A stretch of DNA of 64,000 bases from Atriophallophorus winterbourni (Eukaryota; Platyhelminthes; Trematoda; Plagiorchiida; Microphallidae). The translations under genes were made by a program, and so were the position numbers. The notes beneath the pieces were generated by a model. It had not been told where the DNA came from and searched no databases. It was given only the letters and a program-made list of their open reading frames with translations. Shown here one piece after another: positions 32,400 through 44,616 of this stretch. Positions within the stretch are counted from its first letter, which is position 1, and each line of letters begins with the position of its first letter. The DNA is taken from NCBI GenBank assembly GCA_013407085.1, contig JACCGJ010001616.1:94552-158551 (forward strand), read 5' to 3'.

Positions 32400-34418
32400 A
32401 AAAGAAAAGTTGAAATGTCAAGGTTGAATCCTCAGGAGAATTTGATGCTAAGTATTTCCAAAAATATATAGCAATGATATGTAGTCAATTAATTGTAAAA
32501 CATCCTATGAAACGTCTCAAACAACTGTCTTGAAATTTCAAGGTAATATCCGCATTCTATTGCTAAGTACAAGCACTCCAATTTAACGGTCGGCATCTCA
32601 GATTTCTCAACATAAGAACAACTGAAAACATGCGCCTTTAATCACGTGATGCATATCGTGTTGACGAATAGCACTCTGATATTTATTCGCCACAGCTTAT
32701 CAGTATTCTTGAATGTATGGCAACATATAGCGTTCAGTAGATCGATAGCAATTTAGTTCGATTTATGCATACAGTGAACGCATTACCAGGTCAGCAGCCT
32801 GAACTAGACAGGTCGGTTGAACATGGCGAACCATACATCCGACCAGAGGTCGAGGTGTCCGCTGTCCGCCGCCTGTTCAAAGCATTCAATATTTACCGGT
32901 TCACCAATAACACCAATAAAGTTATATTCTAGGAGAAATCTAGAATTATTCACAATAGTTCAAATCGTCCCACATTTGTGCGTTCAGATGACGTTACTTT
33001 TCGTTCACATTTATCGCAAGCGATAAATATGGGACTACTAAAGTGATCGGCTACCTGTTGTTTTTTACTCCATGCAGAAGATGTGCAATCTCTCACACAC
33101 AAGAACGACGTCAAATGAACGCTAACTGCGTGATTAACGGTCAGCAGCTAGAGGGAAAAAGCGTAATTCTAAAAGTCTCAGAACCCTGAAATTAGTTCAC
33201 CACTGCCTAGAAACACAAATCGTGAAATCACTATGAATATTGATATTGGTGTTTTTCGTACAACTACGAAGCAGTGAGCGTGAACTTATCTGATTAATAT
33301 AAATACATATCATTACATATTCCACGGATTAGAACCCTAGAAGACGATATTGTAGTGTACCACATACATCCAAGCAATCACAATCCACAATTAGGTTGTG
33401 GCTGTATACCGCCATCAACCGAATAAAGTATATTTGGTTTAAGCAATAACATTTACAACTAATCATGGAATATATGTTGAAAGATTTCTGTCAACTTAAC
33501 CTTAACTTTTAACAATATTAATGAAATCGGTAGGGAAAACGTCGCCTAATAAATCTGATCGCAAACACAGAAGGTGGAATTACTCTAGATGTTTGCTGAG
33601 ACTATTTTCTTCGCATTACTTAATCTGAATGGAATGTAAATCCTTTGCCAAAATAGGCCTATGAGGCCAAAATCAACAATTTGAATTTGAGATACTTCGC
33701 TATGTGAGTCATGGATAAAGTGAAAAATTGGCTTTTCAGCTTTGAAACAGATACCATGAAGCTCTGATTTTCATTAGAAACTTCGACCTCATGGGTGTTT
33801 TGTAGTATATATGCTATTCGACATGAAAACACCAACGTAATTAAACTTTGAACAGATTTTCCACAAACTGGCGTTCGAAAAATTTGTCGATTTGAGTACC
33901 CAAAGTGCACTTTGAGCTAATCTTCTCTACATTATGAAATATCGGTTTTTCTTCTTCTTTCTCTAAACTAATGTATTTTAATGATGCTGCTTCATTAACA
34001 TAAAAAACTTGATCAAGATATTCTGAGAGCATTCATAGATATGTCGCTGCTATCATTTGATCTGTGTTACTATTAGATAATTTGAATGATTTTAGGTTAA
34101 TGATTCGAGAATGCTGCTTGTGTACTTATATTCCATAAGGAAACTATGTATTCTGTGTTATGTTGAAAACAATAAAGTTGAAGACGGGATTGTTGTTATC
34201 AAGAAGTATAATTATAAATTATAACGAGGTTATTACTTTCACAACACACTCTCAACAAACGGTTATGACTTTCGGCTGTCATCAGGTGAGGATAGCAAGA
34301 TCAGGTTAAGTTAGACATGAACCACTGCTCAAGTGTTTTAGTGAATGCACAATTTAACTGATAACCAGAGTCGTTACAGAAAACCAATATGAAAAAAACT
34401 GAATCGCTAATTGATTGC
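32400..34418. other. AT-rich spacer with minor minus-strand ORFs
   Basis: Overlapping minus-strand ORFs at 33659-34032 (including KPIFHNVEKISSKCTLGTQ) have no recognised domain and shift frame; they may be a decayed exon. Nothing else seen. Confidence 0.35.
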
Positions 34419-34617
34419 TGGTAACGAACTCTGTAGTAGACTGTCCACTCCAATAAAATCCCCAAGATTGTTAGACAAAAGGCACAGGAGGTGGAAGATT
34501 TATCGTGGTAGCCAAAAGGTGCTCGAATGTAGGGCGGAAAAAATCACGAAACACGATTCAACGAAAATTATTAATCGAAGTCAATTGTTAGGTACAGTGA
34601 AACAATGTTGTTACACA
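34419..34617 (-). repeat. 3' LTR of the gypsy element
   Basis: Minus-strand start TGTGTAACAACATTG, end GTTACCA. It is directly preceded by the purine tract GGAAGGGGGC (34618-34627). Confidence 0.7.
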
Positions 34618-34627
34618 GCCCCCTTCC
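34618..34627 (-). promoter_or_regulatory. Polypurine tract
   Basis: GGAAGGGGGC immediately before the 3' LTR, the expected site of plus-strand priming. Confidence 0.65.
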
Positions 34628-34934
34628 AAGAGGTCTGGTCAGAGGAGACTTCTGATCAGGTATTGACAACTGAACTGGCCAAGCGGTGTCAGGTCGTTTC
34701 AGGCTATAACATAGCCTCTAGGCAACCAGTCACTTCGAAGTAAGCCAAGGCACTTGATCTGAATGGGTCGATATTCGGTGGTGACCAGGTTTGGATGCAC
34801 GAAAAACCGATACGTACTAAGCCGAGTCACGTCTCACATGGAGTGAACATGCTGCCGGAGCCGAATCACACGGAATGAACGTGCTTCTAGCGGGAATCGC
34901 CAGTCTGGCATGGACTTAGTATGAACCTAGTTGG

Positions 34935-36056
34935 AGCTCTTGTAGGAACATCTGTAGGCTTGACAACGCTTGGACCAATTCTTTTCCTGATCTATATAAA
35001 CGACTAACCTAAATTTGTTCGCAGCAAAATCAAGCTGTGGACACAAGTACGCACCTTTGAAGATTGCAGACAGCTTCAGCTAGACCTCGAAGCCTTACAA
35101 AACTGGTCACTTAGAAATGAACTACCTTTCCGTTTCAGAAAATGCAAGGTATTGACTGTTGAATGACATTTTGAGTTCTCTTACACCCTTGGTTCCCATA
35201 TTTGTGAAAGCACTGACAAGGAGAAGGACCTGGGTGTGTGGGTGAGCAGCACGTTGAAACTGTCACATAACGCCACAGCTGTCTGTGCGAAGATGTCACG
35301 AGTACTTCTTCTTCTGAAACACTTGTTCAAGAGTTTCACAAAGCGAACCGTTCATCGAATAATTAATACGTACTTGAGGCCAACCATGGAGTATACGGTG
35401 CAGGCTTGGTCACCTGGCTACAGAAGCACATCAGCCTCTTGCAGAGAATATATCATCGGACCACCAAGCTCGTACGCGGTTTGAAGCACAAACAATACGA
35501 AGATCGTATTGCAAGTTCCAATCTCTTCGACTCTCGCTATCGCCGTCTTAGAGGTGATTTGATACTTATGTCCAATACTGCATACCCCCAACCATCCCCT
35601 AAATCAACTATTCACGCCACAACCACACAGAACCAGCCGAAGTCACGACTATATAGTACTTATTCACGACTTCAGACTAAACTGCCGAAAGTACTTTTAT
35701 TCTGTACGTGTAGGCTTCACCTGGAACTCCCTAACTTGTAATGTTGCACATTCAACAAACTTGGATATATTCAAATCGAATTTGGGCAACATCGTGAAGA
35801 CTAATCCAAACATTGGAACTATATATTTTGCATCATAAAGATTTCAACCCATGCATCAAAGTAAACTAAACATATTTAGCTCATCCAACCGGTTGAAAAC
35901 AACATCTGCTCCATGTATTTTTACGTGATTCCTGAACTGATCAGTAGGCAAACAAATCTCGTTTTACTACATATGTTATTTGTAATTCGCATATTATTTA
36001 GTGGTTTTTGTAAAGCTATGTGCTTTTTAGACCATTGAATTGAATTGAATTGAATG
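34935..36056 (+). mobile_element. 5'-truncated CR1-like RT fragment with (TTGAA)n tail, nested in gypsy
   Basis: It begins near the PQGSVLGP region (LGPILFLIYIND), lacks the ADD, then KLWTQVRTFEDCRQLQLDLEALQNWSLRNELPF, the thumb over 35236-35741 in two frames, and a tail at 36034-36056. Closest to the 43.0-47.6 kb element. Confidence 0.8.
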
Positions 36057-36059
36057 GCC

Positions 36060-36439
36060 TAGCCTGGTGAAAGCTGAGCGGCGTGTAGTCGGGGTTGTAA
36101 ATACCTTGTATGATAGGTTTCGTGTTGCGCAGTTTGCTACCGGGAAGATGTCGTCAAGCGTCAGTGATCCGGGGTGGCGCGTGCCATGGTTTGCAGTGCG
36201 AAAGGTGCATGTGTACCGGGAGGGATACACCAAGAATGAGTTTATTTCGGGCTACAGGATCGCGACAAGCGTCGGTAATCCGCTGGTAGCGTGTGCAACT
36301 GTTTCCACAGCAAATAATGCATGTGTGCCTAAGAAGTGTGGAAAAAACTCTCTTGCGCATGGGTTTATGGTCACGAACGAGTTTAAGTGATGAGGTAAGT
36401 GAAAACATGCACGGGGATATACCAAGTGTTAATAATAGA
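36060..36439. other. Gypsy 3' internal region or unknown
   Basis: GC-rich. A plus-strand 107-codon ORF (36067-36390) and minus-strand ORFs overlap; no domain recognised. By position it lies between integrase and the nested plus-strand CR1 fragment. Confidence 0.35.
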
Positions 36440-36992
36440 TTAAAAATGTACTGCATAGTCGGCGAACGTTATGGATTGAAGTTTTCCTCGCATAGCTGTT
36501 GTGGTGGCAGGCGTTTGGAGAGTAGAGGGTAAGGTACGGGTTATCACCGATGGTGCTGGGGTTGGTTCTGGCAGATTAGCTGAGTCAAAGTTATTGTCCA
36601 TGAACGCCGGTTTGACTCCTTTAATTGAGACCGTGTCATATCGACAGGCGTGGTCAATCAAATCTGTTTTTGGGACCGCCGAAAAATCTTAAATGGCCCA
36701 GCATTAAGAGGACGAAGAGATTGCTTCACCATGTTGTTTCGAAAAAAGACATACTGGCAATGTGCCAAATCCTACGTTATCTGGGATTGTTTGGATTGAA
36801 GTCGCGTTGGTAGTGGTTTGAAACGACTCATATTGTTTTGCAAGCGCGCCACGTAATATCCATAGGCAAATGGTGATTGCTTAGCCGTGGAGACATATTC
36901 ACCAGATAATGCGATGGTACGACTGAATGTTAACTCGGCACCAGTGGCATGCGAAGAGGTTTTAAAGGTTGACCTTGAACCTAGGAGGACAT
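36440..36992 (-). pseudogene. Gypsy integrase, C-terminal part, beyond the CR1 insertion
   Basis: Minus strand resumes at VLLGSRSTFK, then TGAELTFSRTIALSGEY, YYVARLQNNMSRFKPLPTR, DLAHCQYVFFRNNMVKQSL and NAGPFKIFGG. This is the segment that normally follows NWTE in Ty3/gypsy integrases, so the two halves were once contiguous. Several stops are present. Confidence 0.8.
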
Positions 36993-37077
36993 AGATTCAA
37001 GATTCAAGATTCAAGATTTATGGTTGAAAAAGCAATTAACTTTATAATAACCACAGGGTGGAAATATAGGTGCAAAT

Positions 37078-37109
37078 GTATATATATAGATATATATATA
37101 TATATATAT

Positions 37110-37146
<37 letters not shown>
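37078..37146. repeat. (AT)n microsatellite in CR1 3' UTR
   Basis: AT-dinucleotide run just inside the tail of the nested element. Confidence 0.9.
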
Positions 37147-37152
<6 letters not shown>

Positions 37153-37193
37153 AGTAAAAATAAAATCAAAATCAATGGGACAATAATAGCTTA

Positions 37194-38861
37194 TTAATAG
37201 TTTGGGGAAAAATTCGGATTAGCTCTCATATAATCGTCAAGTTTTGATTTGAATATTGATAAGCTGTTTGAGCTTACTGAATCGGAAGGTAAGGAATTCC
37301 AAGCAAAGCACACACGTACGGAATAAAAATACCTGCGGCAGTTCCGTTTGGAATGTGGTGTTGCAAACTTGCAACCATTGCCACGGCTCTTGCTGGAATT
37401 CCAAGCAAAGCAAACACGTACGGAATAAAAATACCTGCGGCAGTTCCGTTTGGAATGTGGTATTGCAAACTTGCAACCATGGCCACGGCTGTTGCTGGAA
37501 GTTCGGAGGTGGCATAATATATCCAGGGGGTGGGAAACATTAGTCAGTATTTTGTATGCGAGGATGAGATCACCTCGCATTCTCCTTTGTGCGAGTGTAC
37601 TTATTTCCAGTTGTCTGAGTCGCCTGGCGGATGACATATTATCGAGACTAATGACAAGCTTAGAAGCTCTCCGGTATATGCGATCCAGGAGTAAGACGTC
37701 TTTTTGTAGCCATGGTGTCCAGGCTTGTGCGGTATAATCTAAAACCGGGTGTATATATGTATTCATCATGAGAGAAAAACCCCGGGGAAAAACGTCAAAA
37801 TAACCGCCGTAGCATGCCGAGCAGCTTTGTAAACGGTTTCGCATTGTAAACCATTTTTCAAACTGCCGCAAATCCAGACACATAGGTCCTTTCTTTTTCA
37901 GTGTACTCCAGGTTAATGTCGCCGAGCTTGTTTGGATAGAAAAGCCAAGGTCATGACCAATCTGAATCATCTTCGAATTTTGCATATTCAATGTCAGTTT
38001 ACTTTCAGATGACCAGTTGAACAAAGCACTCAAATCGTTTTGCAGCAAGATACAATCGTCAGTATTTGTGATTTGCCTCCATACTTTTATATCGTCAGCA
38101 AACAAAACCATCTTATTATCATTTGGTAGTGGTATATCGTTCGTATTGACTAGAAACAGTATTGGTCCAAGCACTGATCCTTGTGGAACTCCGCTAGTGA
38201 CATCGATGTTCTTCGATAATAGTCCGTCCACACGAACTTGGATGTGTCTGTTGCTGAGGTAATCTCTTAGCAATTCGTATAGTCTTCCAACAACACCGTG
38301 TTTCTTTATCTTGTTCAAGAGTAAATTGTGATCATCTCTGTCGAACGCTTTAGAAATGTCCAGTTAGCACGCATGAATATAGCCCCCCGCATCTACAATC
38401 CTCGTCCAATCGTCTAACCTTGTCAGCAAATTTGTTAGGCAAGAGCGATTTCTGCGAAATCCATGTTGGGCAGCTGCCAAAAGTTGATTCGTTTCCAGAT
38501 GTCGCACGATTTCTGCGGTTATTATTCGCTGAGAAACGTTTGAAACCGAAAACAGCAAGGTCACCGGCCTGTAATTTTTAACATCAGAACGGCAACCACC
38601 TTTGAAAATGGGTATTATTTGTCCCAGTTACCAGTCTTGTGGCACAACGCAAGCTTGCAGCTACTTATCAAACATGCAAGATAGAGGTTTAGATAGCTGC
38701 GCATTGCAGGTTTTGAGCAGCTTTGGGGTTATCTCGTCTGGTCCTGGAGATTTCTTTACGTTTAATTTTCGTAAGTATTGCGCTACCATAATCGGAGTAC
38801 TCAACACTTCACTCAAGGTCGGTCGGTCAAGTCGAACGATTGGTTCGTGATCAGGCTCCAT
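37194..38861 (-). pseudogene. CR1-like RT of the nested element
   Basis: One frame from 38861: KKSPGPDEITP, a stop in PQDW*LGQ (near 38625), IFKGG, NYRPVTLL, QHGFRRNRSC, then TAA at 38364-38366 where relatives have Tyr (HAC-Y-LDISKAFD), VPQGSVLGP, LFADDIKVW (intact active site) and the thumb. Thumb residues SRGHGCKF...FAWNS occur twice through a 102-bp tandem duplication. The 374-codon part 38318-37194 is uninterrupted. Confidence 0.85.
37293..37496. repeat. 102-bp tandem duplication inside the RT
   Basis: Two copies starting ggaattccaagcaaagca at 37293 and 37395, a few substitutions apart, in frame (34 codons each). Confidence 0.9.
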
Positions 38862-39215
38862 GGATTTCGGCGCAAAAACTCCTGCCTAAAAGTCTGCTAA
38901 CAGGTCAGCTGTCTGATTTATGGATTCTGTTAAGCCGGACGAAGTTTTCAGGGCAAAGACTCCTGGTTTAATATTTTTTCTACCGTTTACAAGTCTATAT
39001 AAGAGCTTTGAATTCTGGTGCATCTGAGTAATCAATTTCGATTGAAACGCTTGTTTATCATCTGGAATTAAGCTGATAACTTTTTTTCTCAGTCGTGTAA
39101 ATTGTGCCCAAGAATCAACTGTATTGGTTGCCTTGTGAAACTCCCACGCTACTGCCCTTTGTTTTATCCACTTTTGATTCCTGTTACGTAGTAAAAATTC
39201 ATTTTGTTGAAACCT

Positions 39216-40031
39216 TTACTTTAAAGCAAACATTGAATGTTCCTCCAATATAGATTTGAGGTGCTGTAAGAGAGATCGCCAATGACTATCCGGATCGGAG
39301 TAATCCAGTTGTGCGAAACTAGTGCTTTGTAACTTGGCACACAGAGCACGGTAGTTCACCATTCTGACGCATTTTGTCCCGTCACTATTGCGTCTAGCGC
39401 TACAAACGTACTCGAATTCTAGGACAACGTGATCGCTTCGTCCGATCGGCGGTTTATAAACGATATTCTCAACAGCTGTGGGATCTGATGTAAGTATAAG
39501 GTCCAAGGTAGACGGCTGGTCTGATCCTCTCATACGAGTAAATCCAAAAACGTGGTTATAAAGGGGTGCGTAATCCAAAACGGCTCGAAGTTCATTTTCA
39601 AGTGCCTCTCGGTGGACGATCATTCCGGCTATACAGCTGTGGAAAGTTGAAATCCCCCATTATTAATATTCGAGTATTGTTGTTACATGTTGTATTGTTG
39701 TTACATGGCGCGAAGCAATAATCATTTTATTGTTTAGATCGAGAGTTGCTGTTGAAGAACGATAGATCACTCCAATAATGCATCGGTCTCCTGAAGTAAG
39801 AAACAGATAACACCAAAGTGTGTCAGTGATATCAAGGATCACGTCGTTAATAGCTCTACAGATAAACGATTGCTTGAAGTAGAGTGCTGCTCCTCCGCCA
39901 TCGCCAAAACGGTCACGCCGGAATAGAGACATGTAGGGCAAAGAGAGTTTATTATCAGACAATGAGGCATGGAACCACGTTTCTGTTACTGCAACTATGT
40001 CTGGCGCCTTTTCATTACAAATCTCGGACAA
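39216..40031 (-). pseudogene. CR1-like endonuclease of the nested element
   Basis: TETWFHASLSD, FRRDRFGDGGGAALYF and GVIYRSS (40031-39663); then, after a frame change around a degraded GDFN block, PLYNHVFGFTRMRG, STLDLILTSDPTA and GRSDHVVLEF (39623-39216). Confidence 0.8.
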
Positions 40032-40099
40032 TTCGATTAATTTGTTAAAAAGGCTGTTCGCGTTTGTATAGATGCACTTAATCGTATTTTTTGTGAGTA

Positions 40100-40711
40100 A
40101 TGACGGGGTGTAAACCGAAGTTATTGGTCCGGCTTCTTTGGATGGTAAGACATGTGTGCGTCTTATTGGTCGCCGACGGCTTGAATCGACAATTAGTTTT
40201 CAGTGTGAATTGCTCAGTCCGACTCGATTTGAGCCAAAACTACGACGTTTTTGATGCATTGATTTCCTCCATTTGGTTGGAAACGCTGCTATCCGCTATC
40301 TCCAAACTGGAGATTGTTTGACTTGGTTTGGGTGGGCTAAGTATAACATCCTTGAGTAATGTTCGTTTCCCTTTTGTTCATTTCGACCTTTCTATTTCAG
40401 TCATAGCGCTGGTCAAGAACGTAATCTTCAGAGGTTTCGGTCCATCCCCCTTATATTTTGGCGAAAAAGGAACTCGAAAAGTGTCCACAACAATGACATT
40501 AGAAATATCGAGAGAACACGCAATGTAGCGCCATTGTTTGACGTCGTGCTCTACGGTTTCCTGATTCGATGCTCTAGAAGTATTTTCTGGTACACCAAGT
40601 AGAACTATACTTCGCGATACCGTTTGTTTCCTGGCTTTCAAGCTGCCCTTCCTTTCCCACAATGGTACATCGGGATATAATCTGCAGTTTGAGTCGGATT
40701 TCGGTCCAGTT
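40100..40711 (-). pseudogene. CR1-like ORF1 C-terminal domain of the nested element
   Basis: SDSNCRLYPDVPLW, RSIVLLGVPENTS, QWRYIACSLDISNVIVVDTFRVP and KYKGDGPKPLKITF. The PHD finger has been lost by 5' truncation. Nearly the reverse complement of 44405-44790. Confidence 0.8.
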
Positions 40712-41150
40712 AGTACCTCCGTGTGCAATTAATGAAGCTTTAAGTTGCCTGTGCAATCTTTCTACCATACCACTCGCAGCATGTTGGTAGTAGTTCGGTG
40801 ATGTTGGCAACCAAGGGTAGCCAGGAATTTATTGAATGCGCCATCGACATGGGAACCTCGATCCAATGTAACGTTACTCGGTCAACCAAAAAGTGCTACC
40901 GAACGTTCGAAGAAAGCCTGCGCAACTGTATCTGTATAGCAGTTTGGTAGCGGAACGGCTTCGATTCAGCTGGTGAAACGGTGTATGCAGGTGAGTATGT
41001 ATGTATAGCCACCTAAAGGTGGTTAAGGGGCCACGAGGTCTACGTGGATGTGAGAGACACGCTTATCCTGTTTGAAAAAAGCTCGTAATAGACTTTCAAT
41101 TTTTCGGTTGATTTTCTTGCGTGGACAATCACCGCTCACTTTAGTGCATG
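40712..41150 (-). pseudogene. Gypsy integrase, N-terminal and core part
   Basis: Minus strand, mixed frames: ISDIRTCTK, KQDKRVSHIHVDLVAP (first catalytic Asp near 41045), GGYTYILTC, FTSXIEAVPLPN, ALFGXPSNVTLDRGS (second Asp near 40865), TSPNYYQHAASGMVERLHRQLKAS (Glu near 40765), ending TNWTE where the CR1 insertion begins. Confidence 0.8.
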
Positions 41151-41449
41151 TACGAATGTCACTAATGGCTTTCGGTCCGTGAACTAGACCTGTGGACTTA
41201 TCCTTGATGTTGCAACGACGACTTCATTTCTTCGGGCCAACGACAGTAGTCGTCGTTAGCTGTCGGCCCGGGAGTTAACCGCTGGCGATGTGCGATGGGC
41301 GCAGGGTTTAATGCCACAATGCTGAACATCGCTGTTTTCCCGAATTATTTAGCAAACGGGTGAACGTGTGTGACTACTCGAGTGTCACCGGGATGGGTTG
41401 CGAGATCATGAACTATAGTTGAGTGTCAGGTTTCGAACCTCATTGCATA

Positions 41450-42057
41450 AAGGTGTAGCCCCTGCCCACAGTCCCGCATTGCTGACTTTCGCTGTATTAC
41501 TCCGTGTGCATGATCGTCCTGCGGTTACCGTGGAAATATGGGCGTCTGGATAGGAACGGATACATTTAGCGATGTTGTCCGCCATTTTCTCAAGCTCAAA
41601 TACCGGATTGCTTTATGCAATAACCTATATGGTTTGCACGCACTTAGTTAAACGCTGAAGCCATAGTTCATTTAGTAAGGACTCGTCCATGTGCGATGGC
41701 CGAGCAGGCGGCGCATCTCCATTGCTATGGTGGATGGCTCCTTGTTAGCAATTTTTAAGTTGCCGAACAGCTGCTGTAACCGAGATCGTTCACACGGGAC
41801 CGTGTGGGAAATCACTTCCTGCTTGACGCTATGGTAGCGGTCACCTGTGGGTGCAGCTAGTCTGCGTCGTGTACCTGTAACAACACATTCGCGGAGAGTT
41901 TCTGCGTCAAATGTGAATACAGGGCAAAGTCTTCAATTAAATTTTTAGAACTAAATTTATTTTCTAAAAAATGAAACCAATACTCAGGCTCAGGTGGGAT
42001 GAAGCTGGATATTGTGATGACCGTCGAGGCCAGAAAAACGCGTTTAGAACCACTCAT
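41450..42057 (-). pseudogene. Gypsy gag, degraded
   Basis: From the ATG at 42057 on the minus strand: SSFIPPEPEYWFHFLENKF, then TQKLSANVLLQVHDAD with a stop at 41857. This matches the PxxPxxWFxxxExxF capsid region of CsRn1-type gypsy gag. In other frames downstream SLLNELWLQRLTKCVQTI (about 41650) and FELEKMADNIAK follow in the order expected for capsid. Broken by stops and frameshifts. Confidence 0.75.
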
Positions 42058-42182
42058 GATGAAGAGTAGCAAATGATGCGAAAATGCACGATTGAACGAC
42101 GCAAAACGTTCACCTAAAAACTCCGATGCAGAGCGGGAAAATGACGTACTGGATAACATACACGAAGAATGCGTGTATGTCA

Positions 42183-42383
42183 TGCTCACGAATTTGTAGT
42201 AGACTGGCCACTACAATAAAGTTCTCCAGAATGTTGGAGAAAAGGCACAGGAGATAGAAGATTTATCATTGTAGCCAAAAGCTGCACGTAGGTACAGCGG
42301 AAGCAATCTCGAAACACGAATGAACGGTTAGTCTTTATCAAGGTCGATTTTTAGGTACGGTAAAACAATGTTGTTACAACACA
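42183..42383 (-). repeat. 5' LTR of the gypsy element
   Basis: Minus-strand sequence starts TGTGTTGTAACAACATTG and ends GTGAGCA, followed by TGACATACACG, a possible primer-binding site. It aligns over its whole length with 34419-34617 at roughly three quarters identity or better by eye. Confidence 0.7.
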
Positions 42384-42700
42384 AAAATATTTTAAACTTC
42401 TAACATTTGTTGTGCTCAAAACTCCTTCACTTACTAAACATTTATATATATATTCATCCATTTTTCTAACTATGAATATAAGATTAACTCTATCTTCTAT
42501 TAATTAATGAGCAAAACATATTTATTAGGTGTTGAGTTTGTAGCGAAGATCGGTGAGTTACCATAGGATGAATTCCCCCCTTATATTATTCTTATTATCA
42601 GACTCCATATTTTTTATGTATTTAATTTAAATATTTGTACAGTACAATATTCAGACATGACATATAGAATTTATAGAAAAACGTAGAAAGGTACTTAATT

Positions 42701-42934
42701 ATGTATTTATCTTTAATCACTTTTTTGATAATTTTATATCAACGTTATCACAGCGTTAGCAACTTTGATTCAGTGCACCGTATTTTTCGTCGCTCTGAAA
42801 ATTTTGATCACATATTGGTTGCATCTGCACGGATTTATATCCTTCAAAGAATTCCGGGTATCACTGAACGATATCTATCGGATTTCTTACTTTTCGATCT
42901 AGCAAGTCGCCTTAGAGAAAAGTTACCAGTTTAA
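42701..42934 (+). CDS. Small ORF with possible signal peptide, unknown
   Basis: Starts MYLSLITFLIILYQRYHS, signal-like, followed by FDSVHRIFRRSENFDHIL and SDFLLFDLASRLREKLPV, 77 codons in all. The same region could instead be an exon after the acceptor ttatcacag at 42754-42762; both readings are open. It lies just upstream of a CR1 element and has no transposon motif. Confidence 0.3.
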   Translation: MYLSLITFLIILYQRYHSVSNFDSVHRIFRRSENFDHILVASARIYILQRIPGITERYLSDFLLFDLASRLREKLPV

Positions 42935-43097
42935 GGGGAAAAGAACATTTTCTTCACGCGCACAAAGTATTTTCTCAGCATCAGCTATCCTACGAATTTT
43001 GCAATCATTGCAGAGACCACATTCAGTTAGAAGTTTCGATAACTTATTTCGGTTTCTATCTTCTGTGGTTCACGAATTATCGCGAATTAACTGTTCA

Positions 43098-44616
43098 ATG
43101 CCGAAATCTCGGAAACGAACACAGTCAAATCACTCAACGGAGAAAACACCCATTATCGATCAACCGGCAAGCCCTATGCAACTCACAAACATGTGCGAAC
43201 ATGTAATGAGATCCATTCCCCGGTTCACGAAAAATATCGATCCAGCTGTGACCGTGAGAAGTATTCACGCGACGGCGAAACGGAATGGTCGTGACCTCTG
43301 GATCACGTGTTTAGGTACGGCGAGCGTTGATAATGTTTCGGTTAAATGTACTTTATGCGGGTTCCACCAAAACGTGATGAGTGTGTACGGCTAGTGAACG
43401 GTAATGAATATCCATCTGTTTGTTATTTCTGCCATACCTGTAAAAATTCAAACATAAATGGCCATCGCAAGAGTATACATTCATTTGCTGGAAAAGTTTA
43501 TAATATGATAGAGAGTAGACTGTGGCAACTGGAAGAGGAGCTTGTACGAGTGAAAAATGTTGTAGAGCCACCAATCAAGCCGAAAACATGTAAACTGAAA
43601 AAATAAAAGACGCTCCACTTTACCACCACCAAATGAATATCTGGAAAAGTTTGAATTGTTGCAGCACAGCACCCAGGAAAGTGTTAAAAAAGTCTTAAAA
43701 CCGAAACCATTCACATCGAATGCCCCATTAGCGAAAGTTGCCTCGAAAGTTATTTCTCTTAGCGTTATCTGCACCATCGTGCCACATTCGACTGAGACGT
43801 TATTGTCGAATAGACATCAGAATGATTTAGCTGAATGGTTGAAACTGTACACTCGTATGAATCTTAAAGCCATCCACTCGGTTTCGTTGATTCGCTTGAG
43901 TCATCCTCCTAAAGCGCTACACCAATATAAGCCGCGGTTGCTCAAGGTTTTAATGCAAAATGAGAAGGATTTAGAAGATGTACTTCTGTTGACATACTTG
44001 CTACGGGACGACATGGAAAATACATCTCATGTATTTTTTTATGTGCCCTGGTCGGAGCGGGCAAAATCGCCACCGGAAGGTAAGCAAAAGAAAACAAACG
44101 ATGGATGGAAGCTCACACTTATTCTCTTAAATGTCCCAGAAAATGCCACCGACTCAGATACAAAGTGTAAATCCAACCACGACCTACAACAGTGGAGATT
44201 TATTAGTAATGCTATCCATCCAGCAATGTAGCGGTTATTGATACGTTCCGAATCCCGAATTCATCGACTTACGAAGGTAATGGTCCAAGACCCCTTACAC
44301 TGGCATTTTTGACCACCACTATGGTTTACACCGTGCTTAACAATTGGTACCAGCATCGATAAAAAGTTCCACGAGACATCAAAATTATAAGTAAATACCT
44401 GAAAACCGACTATATCGCCAAAATATAAGGGGGATGAACCGAAACTTTCAAAGATTACGTATGGCTAAAATAGTAAGGTCGGAATGGACAAAAGGGAAAC
44501 GAACACTACCCAAGGATGTTAGACTTAGCCCACCCAAACCAAGTCAAACACTCTCCCGTTTGAAGATAGCGGATAGCAGCGTTTCCATCCAAATAGAGGA
44601 AATCAATGCATCATAA
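43098..44616 (+). pseudogene. CR1-like ORF1, frameshifted and chimeric
   Basis: Probable start MPKSRKRTQ at 43098. The PHD finger is damaged (DLWITC, Cys to Trp), then VKCTLCGFH, and after a frame change CYFCHTCKN. Coiled-coil-like MIESRLWQLEEEL, stop at 43606, then 43656-44231 with LTLILLNVPEN and QQWRFISN. FRIPNSSTYEGNGPRPL follows in another frame, and then a second C-terminal domain begins at SPKYKGDEPK (44405) and runs to 44616. Confidence 0.75.

Larger units (their letters stand above)
36993..40711 (-). mobile_element. CR1-like element nested in the gypsy integrase, CTTGAAT-type tail
   Basis: Minus strand: 5'-truncated ORF1, endonuclease, RT, AT-rich 3' UTR and a CTTGAAT-type tail at 36993-37018. 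The 5' junction falls at the gypsy TNWTE codons and the 3' junction next to VLLG, so the insertion target is known almost to the base. Confidence 0.85.
34419..42383 (-). mobile_element. LTR-bounded Ty3/gypsy element with nested CR1 insertions
   Basis: Two LTR-like repeats of about 199 bp lie in the same orientation at 42183-42383 (5') and 34419-34617 (3'). Between them on the minus strand are gag, an integrase cut in two, and a polypurine tract beside the 3' LTR. Protease, RT and RNase H are missing between about 41450 and 41150, so the copy was internally deleted. Two CR1 pieces are nested inside (34935-36056 plus strand, 36993-40711 minus strand). No clear target-site duplication was found. 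Confidence 0.75.
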
